A stretch of DNA of 39,016 nucleotides from Chloroflexota bacterium (GCA_002718455.1 PBER01000002.1:117811-156826), one strand, 5' to 3'. Shown: positions 19,284 to 29,672, counted from the first letter of the stretch. Program-made: numbers and translations. The notes: a model not told the origin generated them from the sequence alone.

Positions 19284-20153
19284 TTATAATATTTGTTTTA
19301 TTGTTTCTCCAATTTTTGATAGATCTTCAGTATGATATGCTCCAACTTTTTTTAATGCTAATATTTTTTCACTTGCTAATCCCATTTTGCCGTTTATAAC
19401 GGCCCCTGCATGTCCCATTCTTTTTCCTGGTGGAGCGGTTGAACCAGCAATTGTAAAAATTACTGGTTTGGATACATTGTTATTTATATATTCTGCAGCA
19501 CTTTGTTCTTTTGTCCCTCCAATCTCACCTATTAAGACAATTGCTTTAGTTTCTGGGTCTTCTTCGAACATTTTTAAAACATCTACATAGCTTAAACCAT
19601 GAATAGGATCTCCACCTATACCTACACAAGTAGATTGCCCCATCCCAATTTCACTTATTTGAGCTATTGCTTCATAAGTGAGAGTCCCAGATCTAGAAAC
19701 GATACCAATATTACCTGGATTACAGATGTTCCCAGGAATGATTCCAATTTTTAAATTTAATTTCGGTGAAATTATTCCTGGACAATTAGGCCCTATAAGC
19801 TTAGTTTTTTTATTTTTAATATAATTTTTTATCATCATCATATCATGAATTGGGATGCCCTCTGTGATACAAACGCAAACATCCAAATCTGCATCTATTT
19901 GTTCAATTATTGCATCCATAGCAAAAGGAGCAGGAACGTAGATAACACCCGCATTTGCACCTGTTTTTTCTACTGCTTCTTTTACAGATCCAAAAAATGG
20001 GATTTTTTCCTGAAAAAATTGATCTTTTCTATTTGGATGGACGCAAGAAACTACATTTGTACCATATTCTATTGATTTGATAGCTTGAAAACTTCCATCT
20101 CGACCTACTCCCTGGATTAAGACTTTTGTATTTTTGTCTAATAAAATTGTCAT
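19284..20153 (-). CDS. sucD: Succinyl-CoA ligase alpha subunit
   Basis: VQGVGRDGSFQAIKSIEYGT, GPNCPGIISP, GIVSRSGTLTYE, GHAGAVI (phospho-His). Confidence 0.95.
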   Translation of the reverse strand: MTILLDKNTKVLIQGVGRDGSFQAIKSIEYGTNVVSCVHPNRKDQFFQEKIPFFGSVKEAVEKTGANAGVIYVPAPFAMDAIIEQIDADLDVCVCITEGIPIHDMMMIKNYIKNKKTKLIGPNCPGIISPKLNLKIGIIPGNICNPGNIGIVSRSGTLTYEAIAQISEIGMGQSTCVGIGGDPIHGLSYVDVLKMFEEDPETKAIVLIGEIGGTKEQSAAEYINNNVSKPVIFTIAGSTAPPGKRMGHAGAVINGKMGLASEKILALKKVGAYHTEDLSKIGETIKQIL

Positions 20154-21316
20154 TTTGTTTTTTCTAGTTCTAGTAATAATTTTGATACGTCTCCCAAGTT
20201 ATTCGCAACATGTAAATTCAGATTAGAATTTTTTAAAATTTCAAATCCAGATTCAGAATTAGTCCCTCTCATGGATACTATAATTGGAAGCTTATTATTC
20301 AATTCATTGTTTGCCTCAACTATGCCTTCGGCGATAAGGTCTGCCTTGGCAATTCCTGCAAACAAATTTATCAATATATATTTTATCTCTTTATCTGAAA
20401 CCAAAATTCTAAAAGCTTCTTTTATTTTCTCCTTATCTGTAGAACCTCCTACATCAAGAAAATTTGCAGGATAGCAACCTGATTTTGTAGTAATGTCCAT
20501 TGTAGCCATTGCCAAACCTGCTCCATTAACCATACATCCAACGTTTCCTCCAGTTAATTTGACGTAAGCTAAATCATAATCTTTGGCCCTTGTTTCCATT
20601 GTATTTTCCTGATTAATATCTCTTAATTTTAGAATTTCTTTGTTTCTGAATAATGCATCATCATCGATAGTAATTTTACAATCTAAGGGTACAAGATTTG
20701 CTTTATCATCTATAACTAAAGGATTTATTTCTATTAAACTACAATCATTACTTATAAAAGCTTTATAAATATTGTTTATTAAAGAAACTATTTGAGAATT
20801 ATCGTCTCCTGGTAAATTTAATTTGGCGACAAATTGCTTTAACTTATATGGTTTTATACCCAAAAAAGGGTCACAATTCATTTTAAATATATGGGCTTGA
20901 TTTGATTCAGCTGTTTTTTCAATATCCATACCTCCATGTAAAGAGGCGATAAAAACGGGGCATTCACTATCAGGATCAATCAATAAAGAAAGATATAATT
21001 CTTTTTTTATATCAGTAATTTCTGTAACAAACATTTTTTCTACTAAATATCCTTCAGGACCCGTTTGATTTGTAATGAGTCTAGTATTGATAATTTTTTT
21101 TGAAAATTCTTTAGCTTCTATAGCGGAATTACAAATCTTTACACCTCCAGCCTTTCCTCTCCCTCCTGAATGTATTTGGGCTTTTACGACAACTTTACCT
21201 CCAAAAGATTTTGCAATATTATAAATTTCTTTAGGAGTAGAACCTACTTTACCTTTTGGGAATTTAATATTATGTTTTTCAAGCATATTTCTAGCTTGAT
21301 ATTCATGTATATTCAA
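20150..21316 (-). CDS. sucC: Succinyl-CoA ligase beta subunit
   Basis: MNIHEYQARNMLEKHNI, KAQIHSGGRGKAGGVK, VNGAGLAMATMDI, ANFLDVGG. Confidence 0.95.
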   Translation of the reverse strand: MNIHEYQARNMLEKHNIKFPKGKVGSTPKEIYNIAKSFGGKVVVKAQIHSGGRGKAGGVKICNSAIEAKEFSKKIINTRLITNQTGPEGYLVEKMFVTEITDIKKELYLSLLIDPDSECPVFIASLHGGMDIEKTAESNQAHIFKMNCDPFLGIKPYKLKQFVAKLNLPGDDNSQIVSLINNIYKAFISNDCSLIEINPLVIDDKANLVPLDCKITIDDDALFRNKEILKLRDINQENTMETRAKDYDLAYVKLTGGNVGCMVNGAGLAMATMDITTKSGCYPANFLDVGGSTDKEKIKEAFRILVSDKEIKYILINLFAGIAKADLIAEGIVEANNELNNKLPIIVSMRGTNSESGFEILKNSNLNLHVANNLGDVSKLLLELEKTK

Positions 21317-21469
21317 TGGATAACCACAACTTTTAATTTAGTCACTACATAATTAAATAGCAAAATTATGTTTTTCATAATACTTTTAATGAGAATTTAT
21401 TGTTATTTCTAACAAAATGAAAATGAAATTATATATATTTAATCGTACTATAATTATAAGGAGAAGAAT

Positions 21470-21571
21470 ATGGAAGCATTTTGGGCTTTAATAATAGTTT
21501 TTGGATCCACGGCTGTTTGGTTAATAATTTTACAGTTAATAAATAATTATTTAGCAAAAAAAGAAAAATAA
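21470..21571 (+). CDS. 33-aa putative single-pass membrane protein
   Basis: AAGGAG SD 6 nt before ATG; MEAFWALIIVFGSTAVWLIILQLINNYLAKKEK; below the ORF-track length cutoff. Confidence 0.6.
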   Translation: MEAFWALIIVFGSTAVWLIILQLINNYLAKKEK

Positions 21572-21577
21572 ACTCTA

Positions 21578-21961
21578 ATGTATAACTTTGCTTTGTTTTT
21601 GCATATAATCTCCGCTTTTATAATAGGGTATGTAGCACTTTATGGCGTTATAAATAGAGTTTTTATTACAACCTCTAGTCATTTAAGAATTAATCTAATC
21701 TTGTTATCTATTTCTAGCGTTCTTTCTTTATTAACTTCTGCTTGGATGATTCAAATCGCTGGATTTAGCCATTCTTCTCTATGGATATCTATATCTTATG
21801 CATTATGGGTATTATTAATAATTATTAATGAAGTTTTTATTCGAAGGAAATTTAATATCGCAAAAAGGGGTAAGACAAAAGAAATAAACTTTTCGGTAGA
21901 ATATTCAATAATGACATTGATTGTTGTTTTGTTGACATTATTGATGATATATAAGCCCTGA
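21578..21961 (+). CDS. Hypothetical multi-pass membrane protein
   Basis: 127 aa with about four hydrophobic segments; 6 nt downstream of the 33-aa sORF. Confidence 0.65.
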   Translation: MYNFALFLHIISAFIIGYVALYGVINRVFITTSSHLRINLILLSISSVLSLLTSAWMIQIAGFSHSSLWISISYALWVLLIIINEVFIRRKFNIAKRGKTKEINFSVEYSIMTLIVVLLTLLMIYKP

Positions 21962-21969
21962 TTAAATAT

Positions 21970-22503
21970 TCATCTTTTTTCTTTAGTATTACCTGTATAC
22001 CATATTCTATTTTCAATTATCCCACGAATATAATTTACTTGTCCCCAATGTTGGAAAGTTCCTGTAACCATTCTCATAAGTTCATGTGCTTGCGAATTTC
22101 CAGTTTCTGTAATCTTTTTATTTAAATCCTTCGATTTCTTTGAATTGAAAAAATCTATCATTTTTTTGTTGATTGATTCATAATAATTAATTAAATCTTT
22201 TACTTTTGATGGCTTTATTTTTGAAATATCATCGGTAGTATGTCCTATTCCAAGGTCTTTATTAGATGCAGGTAAATTGTATTTTTCATACCATTTCTCT
22301 GACATCCATAGTTGTTCTATACCATCCAGCAAAGAAATTCTTCTATCAAAACCCCTTGAGGTATGCCAAACTATCCAAGATATAGAATTAGATACCTTTG
22401 ATGGTTGATAGCAAACCTCCTCTAAACTTAGATCTTTTAAATACTCATGAAGTAAATCTTTAGATCTTTCCATACACATTAATATGTAATCATTTGTATC
22501 CAT
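21970..22503 (-). CDS. DinB family protein
   Basis: ISWIVWHTSRGFDRRIS, MRMVTGTFQHWGQVNYIRG. Confidence 0.85.
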   Translation of the reverse strand: MDTNDYILMCMERSKDLLHEYLKDLSLEEVCYQPSKVSNSISWIVWHTSRGFDRRISLLDGIEQLWMSEKWYEKYNLPASNKDLGIGHTTDDISKIKPSKVKDLINYYESINKKMIDFFNSKKSKDLNKKITETGNSQAHELMRMVTGTFQHWGQVNYIRGIIENRIWYTGNTKEKR

Positions 22504-22524
22504 AAAAAAATTATATAGCTAAAA

Positions 22525-22614
22525 TGGCGGAGGGGACAGGATTCGAACCTGCGGTACCCTTGCGGATACTCCTGTTTTCAAGACAGACGCTTTCAACCAC
22601 TCAGCCACCCCTCC
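22525..22614 (-). tRNA. tRNA-Ser(UGA), CCA encoded
   Basis: Reverse strand GGAGGGGTGGCTGAGTGGTTGAAAGCGTCTGTCTTGAAAACAGGAGTATCCGCAAGGGTACCGCAGGTTCGAATCCTGTCCCCTCCGCCA; long variable arm, anticodon TGA. Confidence 0.96.
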
Positions 22615-22704
22615 GTTTGATAAATGAATTAAATCAGACTTTAATAACAAATTCTACTAAAAATTAAAAACGACAATTCGATTATATAATACTAGGCTCT
22701 CTAT

Positions 22705-23481
22705 TTAATATTCAAAAGGTATTTTTTTATCTATGATGGCATCTTTACAGGGATCATGTTGTTCAGGGTGAGAGTCCTTTAACATTTGATTGAATTCTTC
22801 ACTTGTTACATGACATAGTAGATAAATACTAGACTCTTCTAGAAATTTCATTACTTCATGGTGAATATCTTTCCCATTTGGGTTTTTTGCTAAATCAAAG
22901 ATTCCTAATGTTCCATAATAATTATCTTTGGGAGTTCGCCCTTGCGTAAAAGTTTTATTTTTTATTTTTCTTTTGGACAATTCGAAAACAAGATCATTCC
23001 ATTCTTCTTTCTTCAGTTCCTCTATGTTGTACATTAAAGCATTACGTATTGGGAACATTGTTGCCATAACCTGATGAAAAGCTTTTTCATCGTTACTCAT
23101 GTTTTCTTTAGAATATTTTATCAATTCATCTCCATCAAAAGAAGGTGTGCCTCTAGCTTCTAATATTTTCCCTGCACTGTTTATTGCTACAGCTTCCCTT
23201 AATGAAAACAAATAAATACCTTCTCTATCAATAATTTCATTTGATTTAGGCTTTAAGCCAGTTTGATGTGGATTCCCTGTAAAGATACAGTATCCTGATG
23301 CATTAATAACACAAGAATATCTATCTTGAGGTCTGTTACTTTTTTGTTGTATTACTGATTTGTTTGAATCAGATACATTTATATTTTTTTTTTCTGGATT
23401 ATTAATTGAGTCATTCTTACAGCTTAAAATTATTATTAAAAATAAAATTATGAATAAATTTTTCACCCCAAATTTCCCCAT
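22705..23481 (-). CDS. Putative lipoprotein of unknown function
   Basis: Signal-like NLFIILFLIIILSC with lipobox-like ILSC; no recognised domain; overlaps polA 3' end. Confidence 0.6.
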   Translation of the reverse strand: MGKFGVKNLFIILFLIIILSCKNDSINNPEKKNINVSDSNKSVIQQKSNRPQDRYSCVINASGYCIFTGNPHQTGLKPKSNEIIDREGIYLFSLREAVAINSAGKILEARGTPSFDGDELIKYSKENMSNDEKAFHQVMATMFPIRNALMYNIEELKKEEWNDLVFELSKRKIKNKTFTQGRTPKDNYYGTLGIFDLAKNPNGKDIHHEVMKFLEESSIYLLCHVTSEEFNQMLKDSHPEQHDPCKDAIIDKKIPFEY

Positions 23482-26234
23482 GTAATCCCAGTCTTAATAT
23501 CTACTAGAACTGGGACATCTAATTTAATTGCATTTGGCATGATGGAATTTATTATCATGTTTAACTCCATTAATTCACCTGAGGCTACTTCAAAAATCAA
23601 TTCATCATGAACTTGTATAAGAATTTTTGATTTCATATTATTTTTTCTCATTTCTTTGCCTAAATCAATCATTGCCACTTTGATTATTTCTGCTGCAGTG
23701 CCTTGTATCGGCATGTTGATTGCTATTCTTTCAGCAAATGCCTTTTCTCTTGCATAGGAAGAATTGATATTTTCAAGATATCTTCTACGTCCAAGTATTG
23801 TTTCAGAATATCCTTTTGATTTTGCAAATTCTATTAAATGTTGCTGATAAGTTTTGATGCCTGGATATTTACCAAAATATAAGTCAATAAATTCTTTTCC
23901 TTGTTGTCTTGAAAGATCTGTTTGTTGTGAAACTCCATGTGGTCCCAAACCATATAAAACACCAAAATTCAATATTTTTGCTATCCTTCTTTGTTCATCA
24001 CTTACTTCATTAGATGAATACATCAATCTAGCAGTGGAATTATGAATATCCTCTCCATTTATAAAAGCTTTTACTAGATTAGTATCTTTAGAAAAGTGTG
24101 CTAGAACCCTTAATTCAATTTGAGAATAATCTACTGACAACATTTGGACATTTTTCTTTTCTTCAACAATAAATGCAGATCTTACTTCTCTACCAATTTT
24201 GCTTCTGATTGGAATGTTTTGTACATTAGGATTTTGGCTCGATAATCGACCAGTTGAAGTCCCAACTTGATTAAATGTTGTATGTATTCTTTTAGTTTTC
24301 GAATTTACCAAATTTGGTAAGGCATCTACATACGTAGATTTGATTTTTGATAATTCTCTATATCTCAATAATCCCGAAGAAATCTGTATAACTCTTTCAT
24401 CCAAATTTTTATTTTTTGAGTATCGTTCTAGAACATCAGAATCAACTGAGATACCGGTTTTGGTTTTTTTTAGAAGAGGAGCTTTTAAATCATTAACCAA
24501 AATTTCTGATATTTGTTTTCCAGAGTTAATATTAAATTCTTTGTCAGGAAATTGGTGATGAATTGCTTGATTTAATTCCAGTAGTTCATCATTTAACTTC
24601 TTAGACATGGATTCTAATTTAGATACATCTAGTAAAAATCCATTGATTTGCATTTCAATTATTTCTTTTATTAAAGGAATTTCTAATTCATAAAATAGTT
24701 TTTCTTGATTGTATTTTTTTAAATCAGTTAAGAAAAAATCTCTTAATTTGTAAGTAATATATGAATCAGCAGCTGCATATTTATATACATCAATAAGAGG
24801 AGCTTCATTTAATGTTTTTTGATTCTTTCCAGTTCCGATTAGATCAGTGATTTTAGTCATTGAAATATTCAAAATTTCTTCGGATAGATTTTTTAGACTC
24901 AAACTAGATTTAGCACATAAAGCCGCTGCAATCATCGTGTCAAAATTTAGATTCACAACATCAATACCATAATTTTTCAATACCATAATGTCAAAATTTG
25001 CGTTATGAGCAGATTTAGATATTTTTTCATTTTCAAAAAGTTCTTTTATTTTTTTATACTGAGAATCATTAAATAATATTTTTTCATTTTCATGTTTTAA
25101 GACAACATACCAAGATCTTTTTATAGAATTGCAAAATGAAATACCTATTATTTCATCCTCTAATGTGTTTAATCCTGTAGTTTCTGTGTCAAAAGAAAAA
25201 TGATCTGAGTTCATTAATTCTTCATGCATCTTAATAAATGATTCATTGTCATTTACTAGTACAAACTTATCATAATGTTTCTCTATGTTTGGGTTATTGT
25301 ATTTCTTCTGATCGTTTGAAGTTTCAATATATTTTATTGTATTTTTAAAGTTATTTAGACTTGTTTTTAATTCATAATGTTCAAAAGTTTTAGTAATTTT
25401 TTCAATGTCAAAATTTCTAAATTCACACTTATTTAAATTCCAATCAATTACAACGTCTCTAACTATGTTAGTTAAACTTAAACCTTGAATTGCAATTTCT
25501 TTATTTTCTACCAAAAGGTTTTGAACTCTTTTGGCTCCCCTCAAATTAGTTATCTTTTCTATGTTCGCTGTATTTTCAAATAAATTTTTAAAGTGTCCAA
25601 AATTTAATAATAAAGTTCTAGCAGCTTTTTTCCCAATTCCTGGAACACCAGGGATGTTATCAGAAGGATCTCCTTCAAGAGCTTTTATTTCTGCAACGAA
25701 TTCTGGTCCTAACCCATCATACCTTTCTTTAACAGCTTTGTTATCATAAGTTTTGATTTCTCCGAATCCAGAATACATAAGAACATTTGTATTTGAATTT
25801 ACTAATTGTAATTGGTCTGCATCTCCAGTTAAAATCAAACATTGTACTTTATTTTTATCAGCTATTGAACTTATAGTACCAACGAGATCATCTGCTTCAA
25901 ATCCATCTTGTTCAAATACAGGTATATTCATAGATGAAAGAAGATTCTTTGCTATTGGTATTTGTTTATGAAGATTTGGATCTACAGGAGGCCTTTGAGC
26001 TTTGTATTCTGGAAAAATTTTGTCTCTAAAAGTTGGAGCTTTAGTATCAAAACACACCGATACATGAGAAATATTGTTTTCTCTTATAGTTTTTAGTAAT
26101 GTATTGATAAAACCATATGCGCCTCTGGTGTCTGTTTGATTACTGTTGAGTCTTTCGGGAATCGAAAACCAAGCTCTAAAGACCATTGCATGGCCATCAA
26201 CAACTAATAATTTATTTTCTTCAGATTTAGACAT
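23463..26234 (-). CDS. polA: DNA polymerase I (5' nuclease, 3'-5' exonuclease, polymerase)
   Basis: LLVVDGHAMVFRAWFS, FSFDTETTGLN, HNANFDIMVL, YAAADSYITYKLR, DYSQIELRVLAHFS, RRIAKILNFGVLYG, QVHDELIFE. Confidence 0.97.
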   Translation of the reverse strand: MSKSEENKLLVVDGHAMVFRAWFSIPERLNSNQTDTRGAYGFINTLLKTIRENNISHVSVCFDTKAPTFRDKIFPEYKAQRPPVDPNLHKQIPIAKNLLSSMNIPVFEQDGFEADDLVGTISSIADKNKVQCLILTGDADQLQLVNSNTNVLMYSGFGEIKTYDNKAVKERYDGLGPEFVAEIKALEGDPSDNIPGVPGIGKKAARTLLLNFGHFKNLFENTANIEKITNLRGAKRVQNLLVENKEIAIQGLSLTNIVRDVVIDWNLNKCEFRNFDIEKITKTFEHYELKTSLNNFKNTIKYIETSNDQKKYNNPNIEKHYDKFVLVNDNESFIKMHEELMNSDHFSFDTETTGLNTLEDEIIGISFCNSIKRSWYVVLKHENEKILFNDSQYKKIKELFENEKISKSAHNANFDIMVLKNYGIDVVNLNFDTMIAAALCAKSSLSLKNLSEEILNISMTKITDLIGTGKNQKTLNEAPLIDVYKYAAADSYITYKLRDFFLTDLKKYNQEKLFYELEIPLIKEIIEMQINGFLLDVSKLESMSKKLNDELLELNQAIHHQFPDKEFNINSGKQISEILVNDLKAPLLKKTKTGISVDSDVLERYSKNKNLDERVIQISSGLLRYRELSKIKSTYVDALPNLVNSKTKRIHTTFNQVGTSTGRLSSQNPNVQNIPIRSKIGREVRSAFIVEEKKNVQMLSVDYSQIELRVLAHFSKDTNLVKAFINGEDIHNSTARLMYSSNEVSDEQRRIAKILNFGVLYGLGPHGVSQQTDLSRQQGKEFIDLYFGKYPGIKTYQQHLIEFAKSKGYSETILGRRRYLENINSSYAREKAFAERIAINMPIQGTAAEIIKVAMIDLGKEMRKNNMKSKILIQVHDELIFEVASGELMELNMIINSIMPNAIKLDVPVLVDIKTGITWGNLG

Positions 26235-26265
26235 CTTATTTAAGATACTAAACTATTTTTTAGTC

Positions 26266-27561
26266 TTATTGAACCTTAATTATTTTGTGATTTTTTTTAC
26301 CTTTAGAAACAATAATCACTTTACCTGCTTTTAAGTCATTTGTAGTAATAATTTTTTCTTCGTCGTTAATCTTGATACCATTAATAGAAATTCCTCCTTG
26401 CTGTATAAGCCTTTTGGATTCTCCAATTGATTTACAAATATAATAATCAACCGTTAATTTATTTATATCAATTCCTTTTTGCAATAATTTTTTGTTTATA
26501 TTAGCTGTGGTATTTGAATTTCTATATAAATCTTCATAATCAGAATCTACCAATATTTCCCAATCCCCAAAATTTAATCCCTGTGTTTGTCGTTTGGCAT
26601 CTTCTAGTCCTTTTTCACCGTGAACCAGTTTGGTTATTTCTTCCGCAAGATATTTTTGAGCATTTCTAGAAGAAGCATTTTTACTTGCTTCTATTTCTAA
26701 TTCTGTAAATTCTCCAACACTTATATTGGTAAAAATTCTAATATAATTTAGAACATCTTTATCAGATGTGTTGAAAAAATATTGATAAAGCTTATATGGG
26801 ATCGTTTCATTGGAATCAATAGTGATAGCTCCTTCGATACTTTTGCCGAATTTTTCTCCGTTAGCTGTTGTTAATAGCGGGTACGTTATACCATGAGCTT
26901 TATGCTTTTGGGATGGATTTTTTTTTCTTATTAGTTCTATACCAGATAATATGTTCCCCCACTGATCAGAACCTCCCATTTGAAAATTACAATTATAATG
27001 TTCATAAAGGTACAAATAATCATACGCTTGGAGTAATTGATAGCTAAATTCTGTAAATGAAATTCCGTCTTCTCTAGAGATTCTATTTTGAACAGAATCT
27101 TTATTTAACATGGAATTAATATTGAAAAACTTTCCTATTTCTCTCAGAAATTCTATTAAATTTATTTTTGATAACCATTCAGAATTGTCTATGATTTGAG
27201 CAGGGTTTTTTTTGTTTTCAAAATCTAAAAATAATTCTAATTGTTTCCTAATTCCTAATAAATTTTCCTGAAGTTTTTCTTTTGAAAGTAAGTTTCTTTC
27301 GTCAGATCTGCCTGAAGGATCACCAATCATTCCAGTGCCACCACCAATTATGATTATTGGAGTATGACCAAAATTTTGCAATCTTTGTAAACCTAAAATT
27401 GGTATTAAGTTTCCTATATGTAGACTTTTTGCAGTAGGATCAAAACCATTGTAACAAGTAATTTTGTCCTTAATTAAAATTTCTTTGGCACCAGGAGTGT
27501 AATCTTTTATAGATCCTCTCCATTCCAACTCTTCTATAATATTTCTGAATTTGTTATCCAT
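26266..27561 (-). CDS. tyrS: Tyrosyl-tRNA synthetase
   Basis: CYNGFDPTAKSLHIGNLIPIL, MGGSDQWGNI, ANGEKFGKS (KMSKS-like), C-terminal S4 domain. Confidence 0.96.
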   Translation of the reverse strand: MDNKFRNIIEELEWRGSIKDYTPGAKEILIKDKITCYNGFDPTAKSLHIGNLIPILGLQRLQNFGHTPIIIIGGGTGMIGDPSGRSDERNLLSKEKLQENLLGIRKQLELFLDFENKKNPAQIIDNSEWLSKINLIEFLREIGKFFNINSMLNKDSVQNRISREDGISFTEFSYQLLQAYDYLYLYEHYNCNFQMGGSDQWGNILSGIELIRKKNPSQKHKAHGITYPLLTTANGEKFGKSIEGAITIDSNETIPYKLYQYFFNTSDKDVLNYIRIFTNISVGEFTELEIEASKNASSRNAQKYLAEEITKLVHGEKGLEDAKRQTQGLNFGDWEILVDSDYEDLYRNSNTTANINKKLLQKGIDINKLTVDYYICKSIGESKRLIQQGGISINGIKINDEEKIITTNDLKAGKVIIVSKGKKNHKIIKVQ

Positions 27562-28501
27562 ATTTTTTTGGTTTCAAGATTTGAAATATGTTATTAATAT
27601 CTATTTTAATTTGTTTTTTTAATTTATCTAATGATTCATATCTTACTTGATCTCTAATTTTTTTTACTATTGATATTTCAATTGATTTATCATAGATATT
27701 TTCATTGAAATCTATAATATGTACTTCAATTTTATGTTCATGTTTATTTTTGAGTGTGGGTCTGTTACCTATAGATAATGCACCAAAACAGGTTTTATTA
27801 TCAATGTTAACGTAGCAAGCATAGATTCCATCTCCAGGAGCTAAAATTTCTGGGGAAATTTTCAAATTCGCTGTAGGGAATCCTAATTCACTACCAATTC
27901 GATCACCTTTAATTACTTTGCCTTTAACTTTGTAAAGGTCTCCTAAGTATGAGTTAGCCTTCTCAATGTTGCCACTTTTAATCAATGAATTAATTGAAGA
28001 AGTAGATATAATTTGTTCATTTAATTTGTTCATTTTTACAAAAGTTAATCCAAGTTTTAAATTTTCACAAAGTGTAGACAAAACATCACCAGAAAGTTGA
28101 TCGTAGCCAAGTTTAGTTTTTTCACTAACAATTAAATGCTTTATATTAGCTAACTTTATTAACAAACAAAGAAATTCTTTAGCAGATAAATTTTTTATTT
28201 CATTGTTAAAATCCAAGGGATAAATGTAATCTATTCCTTCTTGAGATATTTTGTTTATTCTGAAATTCAAGTCTGAAAGATACAAACGCTTTTCATTTTT
28301 ATTAATGAATTCTCTTGGTCTTTTTTTGAAAACTATAGTTATGGATTTTAAATTATTTTTTTTAGCTATGAAATTTGTTTTTTCCAATAATAGTTTATGC
28401 CCTTTATGAACACCATCAAATGTTCCTATACATAAAGCAGTTTTATTATGATTTATAATTTTTGAAAGATTATTTAACTGATCAACAGTTTTTTTTATCA
28501 T
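27554..28501 (-). CDS. ribF: Bifunctional riboflavin kinase/FAD synthetase
   Basis: ALCIGTFDGVHKGHKLLL, KGDRIGSELGFPTANL, IRDQVRYESLDKLKKQI. Confidence 0.93.
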   Translation of the reverse strand: MIKKTVDQLNNLSKIINHNKTALCIGTFDGVHKGHKLLLEKTNFIAKKNNLKSITIVFKKRPREFINKNEKRLYLSDLNFRINKISQEGIDYIYPLDFNNEIKNLSAKEFLCLLIKLANIKHLIVSEKTKLGYDQLSGDVLSTLCENLKLGLTFVKMNKLNEQIISTSSINSLIKSGNIEKANSYLGDLYKVKGKVIKGDRIGSELGFPTANLKISPEILAPGDGIYACYVNIDNKTCFGALSIGNRPTLKNKHEHKIEVHIIDFNENIYDKSIEISIVKKIRDQVRYESLDKLKKQIKIDINNIFQILKPKKYG

Positions 28502-28515
28502 GCTATTACTATAAT

Positions 28516-29562
28516 TTAGGTGCCTAGTTGTTCATTTGCTTGCAAAATAATTTCTTCTGTTTTTTCCCATCCAACACATTTATCAGTTATGGATACACCA
28601 TATTCTAAAGCAGTTGTATCTGAATTTAAACTTTGGCTTCCTGGATTTATATTACTTTCTAACATTATGCCTATAATGTTTTTATTACCAGATGTTATTT
28701 GATTTATAACATTATCAAAAACAATAGGCTGTCGATTATGATCCTTATTAGAATTCCCATGTGAACAATCAACTACGATATTAGGCTTAAGATTGTTTTT
28801 ATTTAATAATTGTTGAGCATTTTTTACAGATTCTTCATCATAATTTGGTCCCGAAGCTCCTCCTCGTAAAATTAAATGATTTGCCTTATTTCCATTAGTT
28901 ACAACTACTGAAGTTTTTCCATCATGATCAATACCTAAAAAAGCATGTTCCCCTTCACACGCAATCATACCATCTATGGCTAATTGAACAGAACCACCTG
29001 TGCCATTTTTAAAACCTATTGGCATTGATAATCCACTTGCCATTTGCCTGTGTGTTTGACTTTCTGCAGTTCTGGCTCCTATGGCTCCCCAAGAAACTAA
29101 ATCTCCAATATATTGAGGAGTAAAAGGATCTAGAAATTCAGTTGCTGTTGGTAGTCCAATATCAGTGATTTCTGATAAAATTTTTCTAGCCATATTAATT
29201 CCTTTAGGAATATTAAATGTACCATTTAAGTCCGGATCATTAATTAGACCTTTCCAACCTATTGTTGTTCTAGGTTTTTCGAAATAAACTCTCATTACTA
29301 TGAAAATATTTTCTTTTACTTTTTCGGAAAGTTTTTTTAATTTTTTTGCATATTCTATTCCAGCTTTTGTATCATGAATTGAACAAGGGCCAACTAAAAG
29401 TAATAGTCTTTCGTCTTTACCAGAAATAATTTTTTGGATACTTATCCTTGAATTTTCCACCAGTTTTGCTTGATTCACTTTTAGAGGAATTTTTTCAAAA
29501 TATGATTCTGGTGATGGAAGAGTTGTTAGTTCTTTTATATTTAGATTTTGTATTTTGTTCAA
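28516..29562 (-). CDS. aroG: 3-deoxy-7-phosphoheptulonate synthase (type I, AroG-like)
   Basis: LLVGPCSIHD, RVYFEKPRTTIGWKGLINDPDL, WGAIGARTAESQTHRQMASGLSMPIGFKNGTGG, VDCSHGNSNKDH; TTG start at 29562 chosen because AAGGAG (29574-29569) lies 6 nt upstream. Confidence 0.93.
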   Translation of the reverse strand: MNKIQNLNIKELTTLPSPESYFEKIPLKVNQAKLVENSRISIQKIISGKDERLLLLVGPCSIHDTKAGIEYAKKLKKLSEKVKENIFIVMRVYFEKPRTTIGWKGLINDPDLNGTFNIPKGINMARKILSEITDIGLPTATEFLDPFTPQYIGDLVSWGAIGARTAESQTHRQMASGLSMPIGFKNGTGGSVQLAIDGMIACEGEHAFLGIDHDGKTSVVVTNGNKANHLILRGGASGPNYDEESVKNAQQLLNKNNLKPNIVVDCSHGNSNKDHNRQPIVFDNVINQITSGNKNIIGIMLESNINPGSQSLNSDTTALEYGVSITDKCVGWEKTEEIILQANEQLGT

Positions 29563-29595
29563 TTTTTTCTCCTTAAAAATTCTTAATCTCAATTA

Positions 29596-29625
29596 AATAA
29601 AAAAAAGACTCGTATCAGAGTCTTT
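29596..29625 (-). terminator. Intrinsic terminator immediately upstream of aroG
   Basis: Reverse strand AAAGACTC-TGATAC-GAGTCTTT followed by a T run. Confidence 0.85.
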
Positions 29626-29672
29626 AGAGTTATTTAAATCTACGAATGAATACTACAAAGACTCCAATCTTT
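29604..29672 (-). promoter_or_regulatory. Candidate Tyr/Phe-responsive transcription attenuator of aroG
   Basis: Reverse strand: segment 1 AAAGA 672-668, 2 GAGTCTTT 664-657, 3 AAAGACTC 625-618, 4 GAGTCTTT 611-604 (+29000); 1:2, 2:3 and 3:4 can pair, 2:3 mutually exclusive with 3:4. Confidence 0.75.

Noticed and set aside
26266-28501. Possible T-box or leader control of tyrS
   Set aside because: tyrS overlaps the end of ribF (translational coupling), leaving no leader space for a T-box.
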